This document shows positions 1-9,230 of a stretch of 64,000 nt of DNA, in pieces. The stretch covers positions 372,001 to 436,000 of the forward strand of contig NZ_CP092520.1 of assembly GCF_022430525.1 (NCBI RefSeq). Reading direction: 5' to 3'. The position numbers and the translations under genes are program-made. The notes beneath the pieces were generated by a model, which was not told the origin of the DNA, made no database searches, and saw only the letters and a program-made list of their open reading frames with translations. How positions within the stretch are numbered: the stretch's first letter is position 1; each line of letters starts with the position of its first letter. Origin of the DNA: Cetobacterium somerae (GTDB lineage: Bacteria; Fusobacteriota; Fusobacteriia; Fusobacteriales; Fusobacteriaceae).

Positions 1-1282
1 CAACTTTTTCCGTTAATTCTAAATCTCCATAATCCATAGCATACTCCATTAAAGTCAATAATGCATTTGGCGAGCAAACATTTTGAATATTTCCACTTTT
101 AGCTAATTGCATAAATCTATCTCCTGTTCTTCCCATTCTATAGCATGCTGTACAATAACTTGGTATGCAATCTTGATCTAAAAGTTCTTTTAATACCTCT
201 AGAGGTGTTCTATGATCAGCCAGTTCAAATTGTGTCTGAGTTTTACCTTCTTCTCTGTCTGTATATCCTCCAACATCAGCAGAAGAACCTGCACTTATTT
301 GAGAAATTCCATATTTTATTAACTCTCTTCTTAACTCAGCAGTTTCTCTCGTTGAAAGAATCATTCCAGTAAATGGAACAGCTAATCTTATTATAGCCAC
401 AATATTTCTAAATGTATCATCATCTATTTGATGAGGATATTCATCTAAACTCATTCCTTCAGCTTTTTTTATTCTAGGTACAGATATTGTATGGAATCCT
501 ACTCCGTAATGCTTTTCTAAATATTCATTATGCATCATTAATGCTATAATTTCATATTTATAATCTGCTAATCCAAAAAGAACTCCTGCACCAACATCAT
601 CTATTCCACCTTCCATTGCTCTATTAAAAGCAGTTAAATGATATTCATAATCTCCTTTTAAAGATTTAGGATGAACTCTCTCATAGGTTGGCTTATGATA
701 TGTTTCTTGAAATAAAATATATGTCCCTATTTCAGCATCTTTTAATTTTTTATAATTTTCAACTGTTGTTGCTGCAATATTTACATTTATTCTTCTTATA
801 GAACCATTTTCAAATTTAGTTGTATAAACTGCGTCAATAGCTTCTAGCACATAATCAATAGGTACATTTACAGGATCTTCTCCTAATTCTAAAGCAAGTC
901 TTTTATGTCCCATTTTCTCTAATAATTTAACTTCATTTTGAATTTGTTCTCTAGTTAGTTTTTTTCTTGGGAATTTATTATCTCTTTTATATCCGCAGTA
1001 TGTACAATTATTTACACAATAATCACTTACATAAAGAGGTGCAAAAACAACTATTCTATTTCCATAAATTGATTTTTTCAACTCTCCTGCAATTTCATAA
1101 AGTCTTTTCTTTTGATTTTCATCTTTTATCTGTAAAAGAGATGCAACCTCTTTATGTGTTAATCCCTCTTTATTGCTAGCTTTATCTAATATTCTATCTA
1201 TCTCTTTGTAATCTGTTACTTTAGATTCTTCTAATAATTTTTCTATATACTCTTGATCAATAAAATTTATTTTCTTTTCCAT
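1..1282 (-). CDS. hydG: [FeFe]-hydrogenase H-cluster maturase HydG, 3' end outside window
   Basis: Radical-SAM tyrosine lyase that makes the CO and CN ligands of the [FeFe]-hydrogenase H-cluster. 427 codons are visible from ATG 1282 and the frame is still open at base 1, so the C-terminus is cut by the window. Seen: radical-SAM CX3CX2C at C89/C93/C96 and the second HydG cluster motif CX2CX22C at C377/C380/C403, followed by a conserved-looking GRTGD stretch. That second motif separates HydG from ThiH. It overlaps the end of hydE by 16 bases in the same direction, so the two are co-transcribed. Its likely client is the [FeFe] hydrogenase at 35.6-37.4 kb. Confidence 0.95.
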   Translation of the reverse strand, partial: MEKKINFIDQEYIEKLLEESKVTDYKEIDRILDKASNKEGLTHKEVASLLQIKDENQKKRLYEIAGELKKSIYGNRIVVFAPLYVSDYCVNNCTYCGYKRDNKFPRKKLTREQIQNEVKLLEKMGHKRLALELGEDPVNVPIDYVLEAIDAVYTTKFENGSIRRINVNIAATTVENYKKLKDAEIGTYILFQETYHKPTYERVHPKSLKGDYEYHLTAFNRAMEGGIDDVGAGVLFGLADYKYEIIALMMHNEYLEKHYGVGFHTISVPRIKKAEGMSLDEYPHQIDDDTFRNIVAIIRLAVPFTGMILSTRETAELRRELIKYGISQISAGSSADVGGYTDREEGKTQTQFELADHRTPLEVLKELLDQDCIPSYCTACYRMGRTGDRFMQLAKSGNIQNVCSPNALLTLMEYAMDYGDLELTEKV

Positions 1283-2313
1283 CTGACATTATCTCCTCTT
1301 GTTAGTATTGGCTGAAAACCAGCTTCTAAAATGCTATTTTCAATCTTTAGTTTCTCTTCTGCTGACTCTTTACCTAAAAAGACCTTTCCATTGTATAAAG
1401 CATATTTTTTTCTGCATTCCATTGGAGAAAGATTTGGCATAATTACATTAGCTCCTGCTTTAAATCCTTTCTCTCTTCCCTTAGGATCTATTGTTCCCAA
1501 AGCAGTTGTTGCTGGTAATAATACATCTGGTAAAAGAAGCCTTATTATTGCAAGTAAAGTAATTGTATCGTAAGCAGTTCCTCCATTTTCATTTTTTAAA
1601 GGAGTATCTTCATGGGGAATAAATGGTCCAATGCCTACCATATGCGGTTTAAGTTTTTTTAAAAAAATTAAATCTTTAGCATAGTCTATTAGTTTTAACC
1701 CTGGTAATCCTATTAAAAATCCACTTCCCACTTGATATCCAATTTCTTTAAGAGATTCTAAACATTTTTTTCTATTATCTAAAGACATATTTGGATGAAG
1801 CTCTTTATAAAGTTTCTCATTTACTGTTTCATGTCTCAATAAATATCTATCTGCTCCTGCTTCATATAATCTTTTAAAAGATTCTTCTCCTCTTTCTCCA
1901 AGAGAAAGAGTAATAGCTATGTCTGAGTATTTACCTTTTAAAGTTTTTATTATACTTTCTAAAAGCTCATCAGAAAAATAACTATCTTCTCCACCTTGAA
2001 AAACAAAGGTTCTATATCCTAATGAATAACCTCTATAACAACACTCTAAAATTTCTTCTTTAGATAATCTATATCTATTAGCTTTTTTATTAGAAGCTCT
2101 AATACCACAATAAAAACAATCACATTTGCATATATTAGAAATTTCTATTAATCCTCTAAAAAAAACAGTATTTCCATAATATTGTTTTCTTACTTCATAT
2201 GCTTTATCTATTAAATAATCTCTATCTTCTTCTGTTAGATTAGTAAGTAACACTTCTAACTCTTCCTGTGATAAATCATTTTCTATAGATAATTTATCTA
2301 TTAAATACCTCAT
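1267..2313 (-). CDS. hydE: [FeFe]-hydrogenase H-cluster maturase HydE
   Basis: Radical-SAM maturase that works with HydG and HydF on the dithiolate bridge of the hydrogenase active site. 348 residues, the usual length. The radical-SAM motif is C62-x3-C66-x2-C69 in the context ICKCDCFYCGIR, which is typical of HydE rather than BioB. Start ATG 2313 has GGAGGTG upstream. It is first in a hydE-hydG unit with its own promoter at 2344-2373. hydF is not in this window. Confidence 0.95.
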   Translation of the reverse strand: MRYLIDKLSIENDLSQEELEVLLTNLTEEDRDYLIDKAYEVRKQYYGNTVFFRGLIEISNICKCDCFYCGIRASNKKANRYRLSKEEILECCYRGYSLGYRTFVFQGGEDSYFSDELLESIIKTLKGKYSDIAITLSLGERGEESFKRLYEAGADRYLLRHETVNEKLYKELHPNMSLDNRKKCLESLKEIGYQVGSGFLIGLPGLKLIDYAKDLIFLKKLKPHMVGIGPFIPHEDTPLKNENGGTAYDTITLLAIIRLLLPDVLLPATTALGTIDPKGREKGFKAGANVIMPNLSPMECRKKYALYNGKVFLGKESAEEKLKIENSILEAGFQPILTRGDNVRWKRK

Positions 2314-2343
2314 CCTTCACCTCCAAAAGTATATAACATACCA

Positions 2344-2373
2344 ATTATATACCCTTTTTGTCCAGAAAGACAA
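2344..2373 (-). promoter_or_regulatory. Promoter and dyad in front of hydE
   Basis: Reading the minus strand: -35 TTGTCT (2373-2368), 18-base spacer, -10 TATAAT (2349-2344), about 30 bases before hydE. A short inverted repeat (GACAA / TTGTC, 2358-2373) overlaps the -35 and spacer and could be an operator. The promoter is good by consensus. Regulatory use of the dyad is inference. Confidence 0.6.
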
Positions 2374-2388
2374 GTTTATTTTTACTTT

Positions 2389-3369
2389 TTATAATAATGG
2401 AATATTTTTAGCTTTACACTCTTCTATTACTTCTTGTGGCCATAAAGAAGCCTGAACTTCACCAATATGTAGTTTATCTAAGAAAAACAGACATAATCTT
2501 GACTGCCCGATTCCGCCACCTATTGTGTACGGTAACTCGCCTGCTAAAAGTTTTTTATGAAACTCTAACTCTTTTCTTCTCTCTGCTCCTGCTATCTCTA
2601 ACTGTTTAGCTAACGATTCCTCTGATACACGAATTCCCATTGACGATAACTCCAAACCTATTTTTAATGGTTCATAATATACAATTATATCTCCATTTAA
2701 ATCCCAATCATCGTAATCTGGTGCTCTTCCATCATGTTTCTCTCCTGATTCTAAAACTTTTCCTATTTCACTTATAAATATTGCTCCATATCTTCTTGCA
2801 TGTTCATGTTCTCTCTCTTTTGGAGTTAATTCTGGATAAAGTTTTTCTAACTCTTGAGATGTTATAAATGTTATCTCTTCAGGTAATTTCTTTGAAAGTT
2901 GAGGGTAAATATTTCTAATATAACTTTCTGTATCTTTTAATGAACTATATATTTTTTTTACAGTTTCTTGTAAAGTTTCAGTTGTTCTATCATCCTTTTC
3001 TAAAACTTTTTCCCAGTCCCATTGATCTACATAATAAGAATGAATTGGACTTAAATCTTCATCTCTTCTGATTGCGTTCATATCTGTATAAAGACCTTTT
3101 CCAGAGTCAAAACCATATTTATGAAGAGCCATTCTTTTCCATTTTGCTAAAGAGTGAACTATTACTGCTTCTTGTTTACACTTTGTATCAAAAGCTACTG
3201 CTCTTTCGATACCATTTAAATCATCATTTAAACCACTTTCAGGTGTTACAAATAAAGGCGCTGAAACTCTTGTTAAATCAAGTTTTTTAGCTAAATCTCT
3301 TTCAAAGAAATCCTTTACTTCTTTAATTGCAATCTCTGTTTCCATGATATCTAACTTTGTCTTATACAT
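2389..3369 (-). CDS. asnA: Aspartate--ammonia ligase (asparagine synthetase A)
   Basis: Makes asparagine from aspartate, ammonia and ATP in the cytoplasm. 326 residues against about 330 for E. coli AsnA, with recognisable motifs along the length (for example [12 protein letters not shown] near the C-terminus). The start is ATG 3369, chosen for the GGAGGT just upstream. An in-frame ATG at 3420 is rejected because it lies in the loop of the upstream terminator hairpin. Expression appears controlled by the Asn-rich leader at 3511-3648 and the terminator at 3403-3441. Its own promoter (3692-3720) makes it monocistronic or nearly so. Confidence 0.97.
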   Translation of the reverse strand: MYKTKLDIMETEIAIKEVKDFFERDLAKKLDLTRVSAPLFVTPESGLNDDLNGIERAVAFDTKCKQEAVIVHSLAKWKRMALHKYGFDSGKGLYTDMNAIRRDEDLSPIHSYYVDQWDWEKVLEKDDRTTETLQETVKKIYSSLKDTESYIRNIYPQLSKKLPEEITFITSQELEKLYPELTPKEREHEHARRYGAIFISEIGKVLESGEKHDGRAPDYDDWDLNGDIIVYYEPLKIGLELSSMGIRVSEESLAKQLEIAGAERRKELEFHKKLLAGELPYTIGGGIGQSRLCLFFLDKLHIGEVQASLWPQEVIEECKAKNIPLL

Positions 3370-3402
3370 AATACTACCTCCAATTTTTTTATAAAAATAA
3401 AA

Positions 3403-3441
3403 AACTCTTAACATCTCCATTAGCGGAAATAGTTAAGAGTT
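3403..3441 (-). terminator. Attenuator (intrinsic terminator) in the asnA leader
   Basis: On the minus strand a 10-bp perfect stem (AACTCTTAAC / GTTAAGAGTT) is extended by a 6-bp inner helix (ATTTCC / GGAGAT, one G-U) across a single bulged T, then followed by TTTTTTATTTTT. It lies between the leader-peptide stop (3511) and the asnA ribosome binding site (about 3375), so asnA can only be expressed by read-through. The segment GTTTAAAGT at about 3502-3494 could pair imperfectly with the 5' arm as an antiterminator. That pairing is inference. Confidence 0.88.
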
Positions 3442-3510
3442 CTAATTTAATATTATATAATACACCTACTTAAAGATGCACCTAAATAAATTTACTTTAA
3501 ACAAATAAAT

Positions 3511-3648
3511 CTACCTAATTAAATTTAAATTCTTTTTTATTTCGAGATAACGGAAATTATTCATCACAAATTTCAATAAATTATTATTGTTATTATTGTT
3601 ATTATTATTATTACAATTATAATTATTATTATTGAAATTTATAGACAT
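3511..3648 (-). CDS. Asparagine-rich leader peptide of asnA
   Basis: A 45-codon ORF from ATG 3648 to TAG 3513-3511, with GAGGAGGAAG as ribosome binding site. 21 of 45 residues are Asn, including a run of 11 (codons 13-23) and a run of 4 (codons 6-9), mostly AAT with some AAC. It sits between a strong promoter and the asnA terminator. By analogy with his, trp and ilv leader peptides, ribosome stalling at Asn codons when Asn-tRNA is scarce would favour antitermination. The coding signals are seen directly; the mechanism is inferred. Confidence 0.88.
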   Translation of the reverse strand: MSINFNNNNYNCNNNNNNNNNNNLLKFVMNNFRYLEIKKNLNLIR

Positions 3649-3691
3649 AACTTCCTCCTCTTTTTAAAAATTTATTTTTATTATTGGACTA

Positions 3692-3720
3692 ATAATAAAA
3701 CTTTTTTGTAAAATTGTCAA
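3692..3720 (-). promoter_or_regulatory. Promoter of the asnA leader
   Basis: Minus strand: perfect -35 TTGACA (3720-3715), 17-base spacer, -10 TATTAT (3697-3692). This predicts a transcript start near 3685, about 37 bases before the leader-peptide ATG. It begins immediately after the stop of the upstream HAD gene. Confidence 0.85.
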
Positions 3721-3727
3721 GTTTTTT

Positions 3728-4444
3728 TTATAAAATTTCTACATCTGCTGAAACTTTATAGATAACATCTTTTCTTTCTACAAATATTTCAGTTTTATTT
3801 TTTAAATTTTCTTCTGTTTTTATTTTTAATAATAACTCTCTTGATGGATTTATAGCTCTAGGATGCCCCACAAGATTAAGCATACTATAATCACCATTAG
3901 TATCTCCATATGCGTAACTTTCTGATAAATCAATATCATATTTTTCACAAAAATTATTTATTGCTATCATTTTATTTTTCGAATCCCACATTGGAGAAAT
4001 ATCTCCTGAAAGTTTTCCATCTTCAAAATGATATATTGATCCACAATAATCATCTGCTCCCCACTTTTTAGCCATTCTTGAAACTAAAAAATCTGGGCTT
4101 CCAGAAATAAAAATTACTTTATGTCCTTGTTCCTTATGCCATTTTATCATATCTCTTGTAAATTTATATACTCTATTTCCTTTTAATTCTAATACTTGAT
4201 CTGAAATAAAATCATTGTATTGAAGAGATAATCCTTTTATAGCATCAACATATGTTGTTGTTATTTCTTCTAGATATTTATCATAGTCTCCTACTCTTTC
4301 ATCCCATTTTTTAAAAGCATCCTTTACCTTTAATTCATATTCTCTAATATCAAGTAATTCGTACTTTATAAGTTTCTTAAAATGCTCTGTTAATAGTGAG
4401 TTTCTATAAATTGTTCCATCAATATCAAAAAATGCTGCTTTCAT
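3728..4444 (-). CDS. HAD-superfamily phosphatase, subfamily IB-like
   Basis: Cytoplasmic haloacid-dehalogenase-fold hydrolase of the phosphoserine-phosphatase-like subfamily, 238 residues. Motif I FDIDGT (residues 6-11) carries the nucleophile and acid/base Asp pair, motif II is FISGSP, and motif III/IV is YGDTNGDYSM. A helical cap lies between motifs I and II. It is about 30 bases downstream of the purine nucleoside phosphorylase gene in the same direction, so probably co-transcribed. The substrate cannot be read from the sequence. Confidence 0.85.
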   Translation of the reverse strand: MKAAFFDIDGTIYRNSLLTEHFKKLIKYELLDIREYELKVKDAFKKWDERVGDYDKYLEEITTTYVDAIKGLSLQYNDFISDQVLELKGNRVYKFTRDMIKWHKEQGHKVIFISGSPDFLVSRMAKKWGADDYCGSIYHFEDGKLSGDISPMWDSKNKMIAINNFCEKYDIDLSESYAYGDTNGDYSMLNLVGHPRAINPSRELLLKIKTEENLKNKTEIFVERKDVIYKVSADVEIL

Positions 4445-4470
4445 ACTTTATACCTCCTATGAGTTTATTA

Positions 4471-5283
4471 TTACAACTCTTTTACTGTTTCAGCAATCCA
4501 TTTACAGAATCTCTCTCCTGTTTGGTTTGCTATTTCTACAACTTCTTCATGTGAATGTGGTTTAGTAGCTATTCCTGTAGCCATATTAGTTATACAAGAG
4601 ATTCCTAATATTTTAATTCCTAAGTAGTTAGCCACTATTGACTCCGGAACTGTCGACATTCCAACTGCAGATGCTCCCATTGTCATCATCATTTTTACTT
4701 CCGCAGCTGTTTCATATGTTGGACCTGAAGATCCCAAGTATACTCCTTCTTCAAATTCAATATTAAGTTTATTAGCTACTTTTTTTGCTTTTTCAATTAA
4801 AGCTTTACTATATGTTTCAGACATATCTGGAAATCTCGGTCCAAATCTTTCATCATTTGACCCAATTAATGGATTTGTTCCAAAAAAGTTTATATGATCA
4901 TTAATTATCATTAACGTTCCTGGCTTAAAATCTCTATTTGCTCCACCAGCTGCATTACTTACAATCATTGTCTCTATTCCAAATTTTTTAAATACATATT
5001 GAGGATATGTAACCTCTTTCATATTATACCCTTCATAGTAGTGAAATCTTCCTTTCATTACTAAAACTTCTACATTATTTATTGTACCAAAAACTAATTC
5101 TCCTGCATGGCCTGCAACTGTTGAAATAGGAAAATTTGGTATATCTTTATAAGGTATTACAACCTTATTTTCAACATATTCTACTAATCCACCTAATCCA
5201 GATCCTAAAATTATAGCTATTTTAGGTCTATTTATAACTTTAGAATTTAAAAACTCTACAGTCTCCATTACTTTATTATACAT
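4471..5283 (-). CDS. punA: Purine nucleoside phosphorylase, trimeric family
   Basis: Phosphorolysis of inosine/guanosine and deoxy forms to base plus (deoxy)ribose-1-phosphate, purine salvage. 270 residues, typical for the trimeric family. Seen: phosphate-binding GSGLGG (27-32), the FPxSTVAGHAG segment, GRFHYYEGY (78-86) and the MSTVPE motif near the purine-binding site. ATG 5283 is preceded by GGGGAG. A terminator-like hairpin (5314-5335) separates it from the upstream fabK-like gene, so it may have its own promoter or be reached by read-through. Confidence 0.93.
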   Translation of the reverse strand: MYNKVMETVEFLNSKVINRPKIAIILGSGLGGLVEYVENKVVIPYKDIPNFPISTVAGHAGELVFGTINNVEVLVMKGRFHYYEGYNMKEVTYPQYVFKKFGIETMIVSNAAGGANRDFKPGTLMIINDHINFFGTNPLIGSNDERFGPRFPDMSETYSKALIEKAKKVANKLNIEFEEGVYLGSSGPTYETAAEVKMMMTMGASAVGMSTVPESIVANYLGIKILGISCITNMATGIATKPHSHEEVVEIANQTGERFCKWIAETVKEL

Positions 5284-5313
5284 AATATTTTCTCCCCTTA
5301 TTTTTTAGATAAA

Positions 5314-5335
5314 AAGGGTAGATCTCTCCACCCTT
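5314..5335. terminator. Terminator-like hairpin between fabK-like gene and punA
   Basis: Six-bp stem AAGGGT / ACCCTT with a 10-base loop. On the minus strand it is followed by TTTATC, a weak T-tract, and on the plus strand by TGTGTTTTTTT. It probably ends the fabK-like transcript. Confidence 0.55.
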
Positions 5336-5349
5336 GTGTTTTTTTACTA

Positions 5350-6306
5350 TTAGAAAACTATTTTTGAGAATGTTTCATCTAATCTTACTTTTTCTTCTTT
5401 TAGCTCTTTCATTAACTTGTCTACAATCTCTTGACAACTTAAAGCTTCTTTAACTAATCCAGCAACCTGTCCTGACATAACACTTCCATTCTCTATATCT
5501 CCATCTACAACTGCTAATCTTAATTTTCCTTTTCCTAAATCTTCAATCTCCTCTTTCGGAGCTCCCTTTACCTCTAATTCTAATATTGCTTTAGCAAATT
5601 TATTATTTAATACTCTTACAGGATGTCCTGTATAATTTCCTGTTGTAACTGTTGATCTATCTTTAGCCTTTAATACTAAATTTTTATAATTTTCATGAAC
5701 ATCACACTCATGAGCAACTATAAATATAGTTCCAACCTGAATAGCCTCTCCTCCTAAAGCTAAAGCTGCTAAAAATTGCTCTCCACTTGCAATTCCTCCT
5801 GCAACTATAACAGGAATTGAAACCTCTCTAGCTACTTGAGTTGCTAAAGACATAGTTGTAATTTCTCCAATATGTCCTCCTGCTTCTAATCCTTCTGCAA
5901 CTACCGCATCTGCACCTATTCTTTCCATTCTTTTTGCTAAAGCTACTGATGCTACTACTGGTATAACTTTTATTCCAGCTGCTTTTAATTTCTCCATATA
6001 TATTCCTGGATTTCCTGCACCTGTTGTTACAACTTTAACACCTTCTTCTATACAAACATCTATTTGCTCTGCAACACTTTCCATCATTAACATTAAGTTA
6101 ACTCCAAAAGGATTATCTGTAATAGATTTTGCCTTTTTAATCTCTTGTCTCAAAACTTCTGGCGGCATTCCTCCACCAGCAATTATACCTAATCCTCCAG
6201 CTTTAGACACATGTCCTGCTAAATTTCCATTTGATATCCACGCCATTGCTCCCTGGATAATTGGATATTTAATTCCTAATAATTCACAAATTCTATTTTT
6301 TTGCAT
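5350..6306 (-). CDS. FabK-like enoyl-ACP reductase II / nitronate monooxygenase family
   Basis: FMN-dependent TIM-barrel enzyme of the FabK/2-nitropropane dioxygenase family, 318 residues. N-terminal [20 protein letters not shown] and central [13 protein letters not shown] and AGGIASG segments match FabK, which catalyses the last step of fatty-acid elongation. Start ATG 6306 is preferred over the further upstream in-frame TTG because GGGAGG lies just ahead of it. It is 17 bases downstream of the PHP phosphatase gene. A related but distinct paralogue is at 61.2-62.1 kb, so which one is the physiological FabK is uncertain, though this one looks closer. Confidence 0.82.
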   Translation of the reverse strand: MQKNRICELLGIKYPIIQGAMAWISNGNLAGHVSKAGGLGIIAGGGMPPEVLRQEIKKAKSITDNPFGVNLMLMMESVAEQIDVCIEEGVKVVTTGAGNPGIYMEKLKAAGIKVIPVVASVALAKRMERIGADAVVAEGLEAGGHIGEITTMSLATQVAREVSIPVIVAGGIASGEQFLAALALGGEAIQVGTIFIVAHECDVHENYKNLVLKAKDRSTVTTGNYTGHPVRVLNNKFAKAILELEVKGAPKEEIEDLGKGKLRLAVVDGDIENGSVMSGQVAGLVKEALSCQEIVDKLMKELKEEKVRLDETFSKIVF

Positions 6307-6323
6307 CTTCTTTCCTCCCAAAA

Positions 6324-7073
6324 TTAAGAGTTTACCTCTTTGGTTCTCAACTCTTGTCTCAGCTTTAAAAATTTATCAAAAGTTTCTCTCGAACTATTTA
6401 TTATTAACTCTTCTGGATAATCAACTTCTTCCAAAAGTTCAATTGCTCTTTGAAACTCTCCTATGTGACCTGAATAATGAGCATCTGTTCCTAAAGCTAT
6501 GTAGCATCTCTCTTTTTTAGCTAGTTCTAACATTTTTTTACAATTTTTCTTTGAACCAACTCTTGTAATTGTTCCTAAAGAGGTGTTATTAACTTCTAAC
6601 GCCACGTTATTTTCTTTAGCTGCCTTCACTATTTTTTCATAGTCTACTGGAAAAATTGGATTCCCCAGATGCACTATTATATCAGCTTTTTGCTTTTTTA
6701 TCAAACTCAATATAGCTTGTGTATTTTTCTCGATATCATCTATGTTTCCATATTCATCTACAACGTGGAATCCTGCTAAAACTAACTCCATATTTTCATA
6801 AATTTTTTGATTTATATCTAACTTTCCATTTTCATTTAAAATATTAGCCTCTACCCCTTTTATAACTCTTACCCCTTCTATTTCCTTTGGTAAAATAGCA
6901 ATATTAACAAGATGCCACCAATGTGGAGTATCTTGTAAAGCTGGTCCGTGATTAGTTATTGCTATAACTTCCATTCCTTTTTTTGAAGCTGCACCTATAT
7001 TTTCTTCTAATGTGCTAAATGCATGAGGATTCACATTTGTATGAATATGTAAATCAATCTTATAATTTTTCAT
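6324..7073 (-). CDS. PHP-domain phosphatase, YcdX-like
   Basis: Metal-dependent phosphatase/phosphoesterase of the polymerase-and-histidinol-phosphatase fold, 249 residues as in the YcdX family. Metal ligands visible: DLHIHT near residues 7-12, the NHGP segment, IVHLGNP, and [11 protein letters not shown] close to the C-terminus. It sits in a minus-strand run between the Gate-domain membrane protein and the FabK-like gene with short gaps, consistent with an operon. Substrate unknown. Confidence 0.85.
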   Translation of the reverse strand: MKNYKIDLHIHTNVNPHAFSTLEENIGAASKKGMEVIAITNHGPALQDTPHWWHLVNIAILPKEIEGVRVIKGVEANILNENGKLDINQKIYENMELVLAGFHVVDEYGNIDDIEKNTQAILSLIKKQKADIIVHLGNPIFPVDYEKIVKAAKENNVALEVNNTSLGTITRVGSKKNCKKMLELAKKERCYIALGTDAHYSGHIGEFQRAIELLEEVDYPEELIINSSRETFDKFLKLRQELRTKEVNS

Positions 7074-7097
7074 AGTTGATCTCCTTTAATAATTAAA

Positions 7098-8258
7098 CTA
7101 CATAAAAACTGTATAAAGAATATTAGCTACTACTCCAGCAACTATTCCACCAATTGTATGACTAAATATAGCTTTTCCTGTTAACTTTCTATAACCTAAA
7201 CTATCCATCATTGCTACGTGAGTACTTAAATATCCACTCCATGTCATCCCCATAGCTGTAAATACTGCAATTTCTCTAGATGTTATTGCTCCATCATTGA
7301 TAAATCTAGGTACTAATCCTAATGCAGCTCCTACTGCTCCTAATGATGTTATTGGAAATGCCAAAGCTTTTGCACTTGTAAATCCAAAAAGTGGCTTTAA
7401 AATAAATTGTAGTTTTTCACCTATATAAGGTAATAATGCAATCCCTTGATAAGCTTCTCCTGTGTAACCTTGTGGACCTGGTCCATTAGTTAGTAATAAA
7501 ACTGTTGTACAAATTATCAAAACTCCTGGAATTATTTCCATTCCCATTTGTACTCCATTTTTTCCACCTTCTAATAAAGCTTCTAATAATCTTTCTAATA
7601 CATTTCCATCCCTTATATCTCTATATTCAAAGAAATCTGAATCTACAGACTCATCTTCTAAAGATTCTTTCTTTTCATTAAAAATCTTTTTTGTAAAATT
7701 AATCATTAGATTAACACTTACTATACTACCTATAAAAGCTCCTAAGTTTCCTAGAACAACTGGAAATACAAGATTTTCATTCATACTACCACTTTGAGCT
7801 ATCATAAATGTAGAAACTATAAATCCCATTCCAAAAGAAGTTCCTAAATTTGTTAAAGCTGGCAACTGATATTTCTTAAAATATTTAGTAAATCCTTTAT
7901 CTGCTGATAAACTTAAAATAGCTGGATTATCTGAAATATATGTAGTTAAAACTCCTAAAGCTGCAGCTCCAGGTAATCTATATAATGGTTTCATTAGTGG
8001 TGATAATAATTTATTTAATATTGCAATTACTCCAAATTCTGATAAAATTCCTGCAAATGCTCCTGCAATAACTGATACTCCCATTATAAAGAACACTGTA
8101 TTTAACAGTAAATCATGAGCCGTTTTTATAATTGTATTAATCATATTGATTCCACCCATTTTACTAGATGTTAAATAGATTAATGTCGAAAGTATTGCTA
8201 TACATACAACACCCTCTAAGCCCATAGCTTTTTTTCTTCTTGATTTTTTTGCATCCAT
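7098..8258 (-). CDS. Nucleoside-recognition (Gate) domain membrane protein, YjiH-like
   Basis: Polytopic inner-membrane protein, 386 residues with about nine to ten hydrophobic segments and a charged cytoplasmic loop near residues 190-220. Two Gate-like segments are visible (SDNPAILSLSADKG, then the C-terminal SGYLSTHVAMMDSLGYR). Family membership is by pattern only; the transported or sensed molecule is unknown. It is 24 bases upstream of the PHP phosphatase gene and faces away from the merR gene's upstream neighbour. Confidence 0.7.
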   Translation of the reverse strand: MDAKKSRRKKAMGLEGVVCIAILSTLIYLTSSKMGGINMINTIIKTAHDLLLNTVFFIMGVSVIAGAFAGILSEFGVIAILNKLLSPLMKPLYRLPGAAALGVLTTYISDNPAILSLSADKGFTKYFKKYQLPALTNLGTSFGMGFIVSTFMIAQSGSMNENLVFPVVLGNLGAFIGSIVSVNLMINFTKKIFNEKKESLEDESVDSDFFEYRDIRDGNVLERLLEALLEGGKNGVQMGMEIIPGVLIICTTVLLLTNGPGPQGYTGEAYQGIALLPYIGEKLQFILKPLFGFTSAKALAFPITSLGAVGAALGLVPRFINDGAITSREIAVFTAMGMTWSGYLSTHVAMMDSLGYRKLTGKAIFSHTIGGIVAGVVANILYTVFM

Positions 8259-8310
8259 GTTTTTTCTCCTCTTTACTTCCTTGCTACCTTATAGAATATC
8301 TTAATTTTTA

Positions 8311-9132
8311 CTATTTTTCAAATTTTTTTATAGGAATATATATATCTATTATCCCTCCAAAGCCATTTTCAAAGGGTACCACAACTTCATTTCCCACTTC
8401 AATAGAGTTTCCCTCAATTTCAAACTCATTATCTTTTATAAAACGATATAAATTTTCATAGGTCAACTTTATCATATCAAAAGTAGTTTTATGCTTTAAC
8501 ATAACACAAATTTTACTTTTTAAAACTTCTTCACCTGCTATTGATTGATTATCTGGAACTAAAATACCAATTTTACTTAGTGGCAATTCTGATCCTTCGT
8601 ACAAATCATATTTTTTTACTTCTGATATATAAATTATTTCTTCTATATTATTTTTATTTCCTAACCTTTGTAATTTATCATATGTTTCTGCTATTTCTTT
8701 TTGATCCAAAGGATCTTTTATTTTTATAAAATATACTTTCATTTCTTTTAAATTAGTTATTTCAACTTTCTCTTCTAAATTGCTTAACATCTCTTTTAAA
8801 CACACTATTTTTTCAGTTATCCTATTTTTACTTTTTCTTAACTCATCAATTTTTTTATCTATATCATAAATTTTCTCTTCTAAAAACTCTATATTTTTAG
8901 TTGGATTTTTTACTTTTATATAATTTTTTATCTCTTCTAAAGAAAATCCAGCTTCTTTTAACGTTATAATAAAAAATAAATCCCATATTTGAGAATTGGA
9001 ATAGTATCTATACCCATTAATTTCATCTATATATTCTGGAACTAATATATCTTTTTTATGATAAAAAATAAGAGTTTGCTTTGAAATATTCGCCAATTTT
9101 GCTAATTCAGAAATTTTATATCTATTTTTCAT
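8311..9132 (-). CDS. MerR-family regulator with GyrI-like ligand domain
   Basis: 273 residues: winged HTH at about 5-70 (KISELAKLANISKQTLIFYHK), coiled-coil dimerisation helix at about 90-130, then a GyrI-like small-molecule domain. This is the BmrR-type layout that senses amphipathic drugs. It is divergent from a MATE exporter with a MerR-type long-spacer promoter between them (9142-9173), so it is the likely activator or repressor of that exporter. A second copy of part of the operator lies in front of the nitroreductase gene at 12.47 kb. Confidence 0.9.
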   Translation of the reverse strand: MKNRYKISELAKLANISKQTLIFYHKKDILVPEYIDEINGYRYYSNSQIWDLFFIITLKEAGFSLEEIKNYIKVKNPTKNIEFLEEKIYDIDKKIDELRKSKNRITEKIVCLKEMLSNLEEKVEITNLKEMKVYFIKIKDPLDQKEIAETYDKLQRLGNKNNIEEIIYISEVKKYDLYEGSELPLSKIGILVPDNQSIAGEEVLKSKICVMLKHKTTFDMIKLTYENLYRFIKDNEFEIEGNSIEVGNEVVVPFENGFGGIIDIYIPIKKFEK

Positions 9133-9141
9133 ATTTTCTCC

Positions 9142-9173
9142 TTGACAATATAGTTAAGTATATAGTTTATAAT
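9142..9173 (+). promoter_or_regulatory. MerR-type promoter/operator of the MATE exporter
   Basis: -35 TTGACA (9142-9147), an over-long 20-base spacer, and -10 TATAAT (9168-9173). Over-long 19-20 base spacers are the hallmark of MerR-activated promoters. The spacer holds a direct repeat ATATAGTT (9148-9155 and 9160-9167). A 14-base piece of it (9148-9161) recurs at 12439-12452. Confidence 0.75.
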
Positions 9174-9230
9174 ACCATATATAACTGTTTATTTATATAA
9201 TATTATTTTAATTTCATAGAGGAGAGAAAA

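Noticed and set aside
3370-3420. N-terminal extension of AsnA starting at 3420
   Set aside because: The ATG lies in the terminator loop; the shorter start has GGAGGT and the family N-terminus.
3587-3632. AAT/ATT triplet repeat seen as a simple microsatellite
   Set aside because: It is in frame within an ORF with start, stop and ribosome binding site, and other Asn codons lie outside the repeat.
3421-3727. T-box riboswitch before asnA
   Set aside because: No T-box sequence (AGGGTGGNACCGCG-like) or specifier stem found; the Asn-rich ORF explains the leader better.
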